Assembly: GCA_012932295.1 (NCBI GenBank)
Contig: JAAONU010000019.1
Location: 32,651,913 to 32,715,912, forward strand
Reading direction: 5' to 3'
From: Cyclina sinensis
Taxonomy: Eukaryota; Mollusca; Bivalvia; Venerida; Veneridae
DNA length: 64,000 nt
In this document: positions 57,685-64,000 of the stretch, piece by piece
Layout of the letters: each line of letters begins with the position of its first letter
How positions within the stretch are numbered: the stretch's first letter is position 1
Notes under the pieces: generated by a model
Told to the model about the DNA's origin: nothing
What the model saw: only the letters and a program-made list of their open reading frames with translations
Databases searched by the model: none
Program-made: the position numbers and the translations under genes

Positions 57685-58453
57685 ATTTTTTAGCTACAGC
57701 AATGAAATTTGGACCGTGTGCACAGTTTTTCTTTCCGATTTCAAAAATGTTATTGCATGACCTATATTTATGACCTACTGACCTACTTTTTGTTTTTGGG
57801 GCTATGGCAATGAAATTTGGACCATGTAAACAGTTTTTGTTTCGATTTAAAAAAACGTCATAGCGTGACCTATATTTTTGACCTACTGACCTACTTTTTT
57901 GTTTTAAAGCTACGGCAATGAAATTTGGACTGTGTGCACATTTTTTCATTTCGATTTCAAAAATGTCATCGCATGACCTATATTTTTTACCCACTGACCT
58001 ACTATTTGGTTTTAGAGCTATGGCAATGAAATTTTGACCATGTGCACAGTTCTTCATCTCGATTTCAAAAATGTTATCGAATGACCTATATTTTTGACCG
58101 ACTGACCTATATTTTGTTTTTTTAGCTACAGCAATGAAATTTGGACCATATGCACAGTTTTTCGTTTCGATTTCAAAAATGTCATGGCATGACCTATATT
58201 TTTGACCTACTGACCTACTTTCTGTTTTTGGAGCTATGGCAATGAAATTTGGACCATGTACACAGTTTTTTGTTCCGATTTCAAAAACGTCATAGCATTA
58301 CCTATATTTTTGACCTACTGACCTACTTTTTTGTTTTTTAGCTACAGCAATGAAATTTGGACCGTGTGCGCAGTTTTTTGTTCCGATTTCAAAAATGTCA
58401 TTGCATGACCTATTTTTTTGACCTACTGACCTACTTTTTGTTTTTGGATGCTA

Positions 58454-59613
58454 CAGTACACGCAGCGCGGACTTTGACATTGTTAACATTGTCGCGGGGG
58501 CCGGTATTGTCTCCGGGTGTCCAGTCGCGGTGGACGGAACACCCGAAATTTCGGGTGTCCGCTAAAATGACCACCGTGACAACCGCCGAGGGGTATGACC
58601 ACTGCGAGTCGCGGTGACCGAACGCCGTGCTTCCTCGCGATGTTCTGACTTGGAGATTACTGCATTTAAAGATACTCAGCGTACAGTACACGTACGTGGT
58701 TTTCTTTTTACTCATTCTTATTTTACTTACATGTATTTTGTGGCTAACTTCAGAAGGTCAAATTAAAACCAAATTTCAAGTACATATGCGGTGTAGGTTT
58801 ATTGTGTACTTTCGTTTTTGGAATTTTTGAAAAACGCTTGTTACTGTATAGCAAAATCGATCAATAATTTTTGCCAAGCGCCTAGATGATACAGATGTCG
58901 AAAGAAGTTAAACATGTGTTGACCTAAAAACAGAGACAATTCATTTTCTGAAAATATGATCAGCTGTTTCCGGAAGCAACTGCTTTGAATGGTCATTCTT
59001 TGCATAAACAAAAAGGAGCGTACATAAATGCATCATAATTAGAGTGGATTTGTTCGAATTTTGACAGTTTAAATTAGATCTATTAACTTTTCGCAGTTTG
59101 ATGATCGTTAGTAATTTATTTGCGTGTAATTTATTTGCGAGTGGATTAACGCAAGCGTGGCACCGATTGAAGACTTGAAAATATATTAATTGCAGCAATT
59201 AAAGTTAACAAGATGGCATGTAGGTGTGTAAATCTATTCATAATCGGCTGTGTTACCCTCATTCATACAACCAAACATCGAACGTCAACAAATAAAAAAG
59301 TTTAACCGGATGGGGTATTAAAAAGAAAAAAAAAACAACTTCAACTGGTAATAATTACGTGTTTTTGTAACTCGTCTGAAAAAAAACATAGGGGAAAGTA
59401 AAATTGTGTTGCGACTTCCTTTTTTCGGACACTGCAAACCCCCGCGACCCGACGCCGCGACATGGCGCAGTACTGAACACTGCGGACGGCCGCTGCTGAC
59501 CCCCGCGTTTTATACGAATGAACACTCGACGCGGTGGTCATTTTGGGCTTCAACGCGGACAGTAAAATTGCAGGGACGGGTGTTCGTTGTCAAAGTGCGC
59601 GCTGCGTGTACTG
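58454..59613. mobile_element. TA-flanked Tc1-like MITE in G (1160 bp)
   Basis: TIR CAGTACACGCAGCGCGGAC...TTTGACA on the left; right, on minus, CAGTACACGCAGCGCGCAC...TTTGACA. TA flanks at 58452-58453 and 59614-59615 lie within a G unit (GCTATGGCAATGAAA). The ends are strongly CG-rich, unlike the AT-rich centre. No transposase. It shares the CAGTACACGC terminus with the MITE at 49319. Confidence 0.9.
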
Positions 59614-60533
59614 TATGGCCATGAAATTTGGACCATACATAGAGTTTTTGTTCAGATTTCAAAAATGTCATAGCATGACCTATATTTTTGACCTACTAAC
59701 CTACTTTTTTGTTTTAAAGCTACGGCAATGAAAATTGGACTGTGTGTACAGCTTTTTGTTTGGCTTTCAAAAATGTCATCTCATGACCTATATTTTGACG
59801 TACTGACCTCCTTTTTGTTTTTGGAGCTATGGCAATGAAATTGCATAGGTCCATTTCTGTGATATGCATCATTACATTCATAAAAATTTCTTTCATCTTT
59901 GAACCCAGGTGAGTGCTTTAGGGCCATTGGCCCTCTTGTTTATTAATACTTGGACAAAACAAGGCTTATGACAAAACCTACATAATTATTGCATTTTGCT
60001 AAAATAGCCAAACTTCTGGTTTTATGGAGGGATTTGATCTATACAGGGACAAAACAACACTGGGAATAAAAGAAACGTGTTAAACAATTGAAGCATTACC
60101 TTTAAATGACCTTGACATTACTTAACTTGGCTATATCTTTGTTGTTAATGGATGTAGTGTCTTCATGCTTGGACATAACTACTTTTTAGACAATACCTCG
60201 AGAGAAGGTTAAACTGAACTTGACCTAGACCTTTAAGGTCAAATTTCTGAATGTTGCTAAAATTGGCCATAACTTTGTTATGTATAATTATATTTCCAAA
60301 TGATGTTTCATTTGAAATCCCTTCACCACAATGTGCTTCCTCTGATGTGTTTTCCTTTGGAAATAGAAGAAAGTCGAGCGTGGCCCCCGCTTGCGGTGGC
60401 TCTAGTTGTTATAGAAAAACATCAAAATATAAAGTTTTACACACTTTTATCGGTGAAATATTTACCCCGTTAGTTACGGGGTAGATACTTTAGTTATAAG
60501 ATAAATTTTGAGGCAATCTAATAACTATATGCT

Positions 60534-60612
60534 GTGGCTCAGTGGTCTAAGTCGTCGCTCTAAATGACCGAAAGGTGGTGGGTTCAAATCCTGGTTAAGT
60601 GAAAACTTTTTT
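60534..60612 (+). repeat. tRNA-derived SINE head
   Basis: GCTGTGGCTCAGTGGTCTAAG (A box, tRNA-Leu/Ser-like) and GTGGGTTCAAATCCTGG (B box) lie about 40 bp apart, followed by a T run that may terminate Pol III. No acceptor stem pairs, so not a functional tRNA. Confidence 0.6.
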
Positions 60613-60786
60613 TTTCAGTTTTCATGGTGTATAGAAGCATGATATTATATTTTTTTCCTTAGTAAATTAAATCCTCTTAAATTTGAAAGAATAAAAATAT
60701 TTTGTGAGTCAGTCGCTTTAAAGGGTGAGATATTTTTGTATTTCATTCTAGTTTCAAACTATATGCAATATTATTTGCATTTGCAG

Positions 60787-60923
60787 TGATGAAATCAGTA
60801 TTGATGCAGATGACACAAAACATATTTTCAAGAGTTATATACATGCTAGTGAAGCTGAAAAAGTGAAAGGGACCCGTCCAAAATATTGCAGGGTTTCGGT
60901 GTATCCATACTGCACAAAAGAAG
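60787..60923 (+). CDS. Internal exon of an unrecognised Cys-containing protein
   Basis: Acceptor TTATTTGCATTTGCAG, then 137 nt open in one frame (DEISIDADDTKHIFKSYIHA ... KYCRVSVYPYCTKE), then donor GAAG|GTACAT. It ends one base into a codon, and the next exon starts with the two bases needed, so the frame runs through. I do not recognise the protein. It lies in the interval that would be SMARCB1 intron 1, on the same strand, so it is a nested gene or SMARCB1 does not extend here. No upstream exon was found. Confidence 0.5.
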
Positions 60924-61547
60924 GTACATAATTTATTCTAAGCTTTTTGTTCTACAAGCAAATAAAGTTTATCCTGAAATCCTAAACAAGTCTAATTGTT
61001 TGAATTTTAAGGAAGTATCAAATGGGGGACAGTGTGATGTGGGCTATCACTTGTTACTGTATAAACTTTAATAACTTTTTTTTCCAAAGTAAAATGCACA
61101 GTAAAGAAGATACATGCAGTGTCAGCCTATATCTGTAATGATATTAGAAAGTAAATATACAAAATTTAAACCTTCTTAAATTTTTTTTCTTTTGAGTTTT
61201 TTTTTAATTTACAAAACAAAAATAATGTTTGGGGGGGGGGGGATGATTCTAGAAATATTCAAACGTGTACACAGCTAGAAACAGTTAAAACTAAAAGTTG
61301 GATAATGGTGGCAGAGATCATAGGAAACATCATTTTCAGATAGTGCACATGCACATTTCAAATGTAAAAACAGTATTGGTTACTTGATTGCTTGTAAATG
61401 TAAACTTTTATTATAACAGATAAAAGTCTAAGGCTAATATATCATATACCTTTAAGCTAATGACTAAAGATAATTATGTCTAATTAAGTTTGTGCTATTT
61501 ATTATACCTGTAGAAATAATTGTTCTATGTCCATTATTTGTCTTTAG

Positions 61548-61795
61548 GGTGCAGGTCTAAGGGTTTTGTGGATGGCAAATGTCAACTGTTCAAGAACAAG
61601 GAAGGCACCTCAACTTGCTGCAAAGAAGCGATGTTCCAGTGTACTAATAGACATTTGGAAAAGGCTGTTCTTTTTCAGCAGGTGTTGGAAATAGTTGCCT
61701 GCAAATTTACAAGGCTTCAGAAAGTTGATGAAGATGAAATCATAATGATACTAGTGTCCTTATTACCTGTAACATTTCTGCTTATATTACTTTAG
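61548..61795 (+). CDS. Terminal exon: Cys-rich segment and hydrophobic tail
   Basis: Acceptor ATTATTTGTCTTTAG, then GCRSKGFVDGKCQLFKNKEG and TSTCCKEAMFQCTN (six Cys, seven to eight with the previous exon), a polar helix-like stretch, and a C-terminus ending DEDEIIMILVSLLPVTFLLI and two Leu before TAG. An acidic segment followed by about 18 hydrophobic residues at the very end suggests a GPI-anchor signal or a tail membrane segment. CAGCAG|GTGTTG at 61677-61683 is a possible donor that would remove the tail. The extracellular location is inference. Confidence 0.5.
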
Positions 61796-63019
61796 ACAGC
61801 AAGATCAAAATGTCACACATGAATAGATTTTTTATGCAAATTAATGTCCCTTTGTGGATTTAAAAATTTGTGTTTAGCATTTGCATGATGGTTATTTTTG
61901 CGCTATATTTCAGTAAACTGTTTTGTACTTACTTGAAAAGTGAAAAAAAAGTTAGGGGCATCAAGAAGCAGGTTAGATAACTCCAGACTGATTTTTGTTT
62001 TGTATTTTTTATTTTTTTTTGTTGACAAGACATCAGACCATCAAGTTAGATAACTGTAGCTGCATTTTGAAATATAGAAACTATTACCCATTTTGAATAA
62101 ATAACAACCTTGAACAACTTTTTTGAACAGTCTAAAATCCTATCTAATGACATCTTTTGTAAATTTTTTGTGTCTTTGCAAGTTATATTTTCAAATAATT
62201 GCTTTGTAAATCTTTTGATTAATTACTTATAGGTTAAATCAACATGGTTCTGTTGTTTATCTGCCCTGTCCCTCTGAGGACCTTGAGAACAACTCATTTA
62301 ATTGTACAAACCTACCACAGGTTAGCAATGATCATGTTACCTACTAAATTGTTCCCTTAATTAGGCAAAATATTACAGGTGATATCAATTTCTATGAAAA
62401 CTGTCATTTTCTTCCTTTTATATCCTCAAGGCTTACCTGCTGTTAGACATTCTAGCCATTTGCTAAAAATTGTATTAATTTAGCTACAGAAATTGTAATT
62501 TTGCTACAGGATATCTTGCCTTTGTTTTGCTATAAAACAATAAAATTTCATATGAAATCAGAAAATCAAACAACTTAGCAAAGAAATAAAGAAATTTTCA
62601 ACCAGGGTTAACTCTATATCCTAATACATGTATACATTTATGAAAGAATCATTTTAATGCTTTGTAACACCAATGTATAGTGCATCTGTCTATGTATATT
62701 TGGTAATTTCACATTAAAATTAAGATGATCTTACATTAGATTGCTTCAAACTTCTTGATAGTAACCTTGTTTTAAATAATTTTTATATTACAAATTCTAT
62801 GTACAATAAATCCATCATTCAGAATATCTGAAATTAGACTTTAAGTACTGTAGGTACTTTCGACATCTCATATTTCACACATGAGTGATGTTTGTTTGAT
62901 CGTTGCTTTTTCATGAAACTCCCAAGTGTTTGTGTTTTTTTCTATATTATGAACACCTTGGTGATCTTATCTCCGAAATACTAATGTCCAAACAATTGGT
63001 ACTGTTATAATTATCATAT
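61796..63019. other. No firm gene; possible exon at 62233-62320
   Basis: At 62233-62320 an 88-nt stretch lies between an AG (ACTTATAG) and a CACAG|GTTAGC donor, open in one frame (LNQHGSVVYLPCPSEDLENN ...). Its phase does not fit the preceding exon's obvious donors, so I do not call it. AATAAA-type signals occur near 62096 and 62811. Confidence 0.3.
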
Positions 63020-63298
63020 TGAGCTCAGTTTTCGCCTATATTGGTTGCCCGTATGACAGGCGACCCTTGAAGTGATAAGTTATTTTATGTTACAGGTGTA
63101 GTGCAAGATACAGAAAGCATCCCATTTAGAGACACCTCTGGTTCTTTTTCTTGCTCAGTGTGTAGCACTGACACATGAGATCTCGGTTTAAAGTCCCATC
63201 CGAAAGACTAAGTAATATTAGTGGAGGAGCGAAAGATCGAACTCAGGACCTTTGCTTTACCAATCCAGCGCGGTACGAGTCGACCACATTGGCTCCTA
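63020..63298 (-). mobile_element. tRNA-derived SINE, copy
   Basis: Minus-oriented: body GTGCAAGATACAGAAAGC, AGAGACACCTCTGG, GGAGGAGCGAAAGATCGAAC (B-box region) and head GGAGCCAATGTGGTCGACTC. The TAGATAGA tail is lost. Confidence 0.8.
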
Positions 63299-63552
63299 CT
63301 ATGTACTGTGCTCATATTCCCTGCCCAATATAAACTGTTTTCGTAGTGAATTCCCAATCAAAGTGGACCTAACATGTTTATGTCCCTCTATAGTGACTTT
63401 CCATCTGTCTTTCTTAGTATTGCTTAACTTCTGCCTAACCACGTTAAGAAGTCCATTAACTTCTAGAAGTGTGTACACAAAGTACAAATTAAGTTAACAA
63501 ACTACTGATATACCTGCTTCAAGTCAAAACAGCTAATTCAAAATATTTGCAT
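63299..63552. other. No gene seen
   Basis: No recognisable motif. Confidence 0.25.
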
Positions 63553-63607
63553 GCGGCTCTGTTCGTCGGTCCGCTGTGATACTTTTGTATCACTGTTTTT
63601 CTTGTTT
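63553..63607 (+). mobile_element. Possible 3' end of a Helentron-like element
   Basis: TCGTCGGTCCGCT, then a perfect hairpin GTGATAC-TTTT-GTATCAC, followed by TGTTTTTCTTGTTT. It fits the hairpin-plus-CTTGTT pattern of the other ends, but no body with tandem units was recognised to its left. Confidence 0.35.
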
Positions 63608-64000
63608 AGCTTATTTTTGACTGCAGTTTTGTGATTTTAGTTGCATCACATGAAAAATGACTCTTCAGTTTTTGGAATTAGTGGAACCCCTGTTACTCTT
63701 TTTATCTTCATGTTTTAGGATGCCTTATATTTTTATTCATTACAATGTTTTTACAACTGACTTAAAAATACACGATATCATGTGTTGGTCTCATGACCTA
63801 TGATCTGTACATGCATGCTATATTGTGTCTCAATCGTTAATTGGTTCCTAAATATAAGATATGACCTTTAAAATTGAGCGACAGTTATTTTCCATAAATG
63901 GTTTTCACATTATGTCACTTTACAAGCTTCAGACACCACGTGCTCTTTAGAGCGAGAAATGTACCATACTTTTTCCGTGAAAACCGATTTTTTAATGATG
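63608..64000. other. No gene seen
   Basis: AT-rich sequence to the window end. Confidence 0.3.

Larger units (their letters stand above)
55925..59940 (+). mobile_element. Helentron-like element G, nested in F
   Basis: Many ~110-bp units (GCAATGAAATTTGGACC, CAAAAATGTCATAGCATG, ACCTATATTTTTGACCTAC) end in CAGGTGAGTGCTTTAGGGCC, ATTGGCCCTCTTGTT. No 5' hairpin is seen at its left junction with F, so the start is truncated or of an unknown type. Elements D and a Tc1-like MITE sit inside. Confidence 0.7.
55032..60410 (+). mobile_element. Helentron-like element F, host of nested elements
   Basis: It starts TTTTTAGCTTGACTTTTTTT with an A-run and ATCGAG, then CGTTGCCGTTGC and CCCGTCCG. About five ~152-bp units follow (CTTGGACACAACAACCC, ACCTTCAAGCTGACCAGAC, AATTTTGCTAAAATTGGCC) to ~55920. 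The same unit type resumes at 59941 and the element ends AAGTCGAGCGTGGCCCCCGC, TTGCGGTGGC, TCTAGTTGTT. The middle 4 kb is inserted material. Confidence 0.75.

Noticed and set aside
57683..58057. 124-residue ORF with internally repeated protein units
   Set aside because: It is the ~110-bp tandem unit of element G read on the minus strand; every frame of the array gives similar pseudo-repeats.
59341..59624. CpG island promoter near 59.4-59.6 kb
   Set aside because: The CG-rich patch is the right end of the Tc1-like MITE, mirrored at the left end near 58.45-58.62 kb.
60251..60484. 77-residue ORF starting MLLKLAITLLCIIIF, like a signal peptide
   Set aside because: It is read across the 3' end of element F (same text as the window start and other F-type ends), so it is repeat sequence and not a secreted protein.
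60534..60612. Functional tRNA gene
   Set aside because: A and B boxes are present, but no acceptor stem pairs and the anticodon arm is poor; a SINE head or tRNA relic fits better. The same holds for 40186-40252.

Overview
This is eukaryotic, AT-rich DNA, most likely from a marine bivalve (a venerid-type clam genome is my inference). The basis is the repeat content: hairpin-started elements beginning AGCTCACCTGAGCAC with CGTCCGTC runs and internal ~110-180 bp tandem units (the 'pearl'/Helentron-like type described in bivalves), tRNA-derived SINEs, and MITEs common in molluscs. Coding sequence is sparse. Nearly every long ORF belongs to a transposable element (TE), and most are broken.

Layout. 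1-8.2 kb: LINE ORF1 and RT relics, then a decayed autonomous Helentron on the minus strand (peptidase-like region, DUF6570-like region, Rep, Pif1 helicase, endonuclease). 8.4-10.1 kb: a minisatellite and a dispersed repeat. 10.42-15.43 kb: a complete Ty3/Gypsy retrotransposon with two 226-bp LTRs differing at two positions, PBS, PPT and a 5-bp target duplication (TACCG). 16.6-17.5 kb: a TA-flanked MITE. 18.3-20.4 kb: a 5'-truncated Jockey/CR1-like LINE. 21.5-22.3 kb: a hAT-type MITE. 22.6-24.5 kb: a Helentron-like element. 25.07-32.9 kb: one minus-strand LINE split by two Helentron-like insertions. 37.1-42.6 kb: a MULE relic with inverted ends, filled with SINEs. 43.486 kb: a host exon.

Host genes. 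The 93-bp coding exon at 43486-43578 (+) matches exon 1 of SMARCB1/SNF5 (BAF/SWI-SNF core subunit), with the same 31-codon length and phase-0 boundary as in human as I recall it. No exon 2 is seen, so intron 1 would exceed 20 kb. That interval holds a pogo/Tigger-like transposon broken by two younger insertions, one of them a 1687-bp foldback made of mirror-image 179-bp tandem arrays, plus more MITEs and a multi-level nest of Helentron-like elements at 55-60.4 kb. At 60.8-61.8 kb two phase-compatible exons encode the C-terminus of an unrecognised Cys-rich protein with a hydrophobic tail. A possible terminal exon lies at 21.1-21.4 kb (-).

The most informative signal is the insertion record: interrupted reading frames, target duplications and one paralogous empty site let many events be placed in order and their boundaries defined to the base. 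The non-autonomous tandem-repeat elements have different 5' hairpins but share a 3' end (hairpin followed by CTCTTGTT) and insert at T|T, which fits mobilisation by Helentron-type Rep/helicase proteins such as the relic at 3-8 kb.
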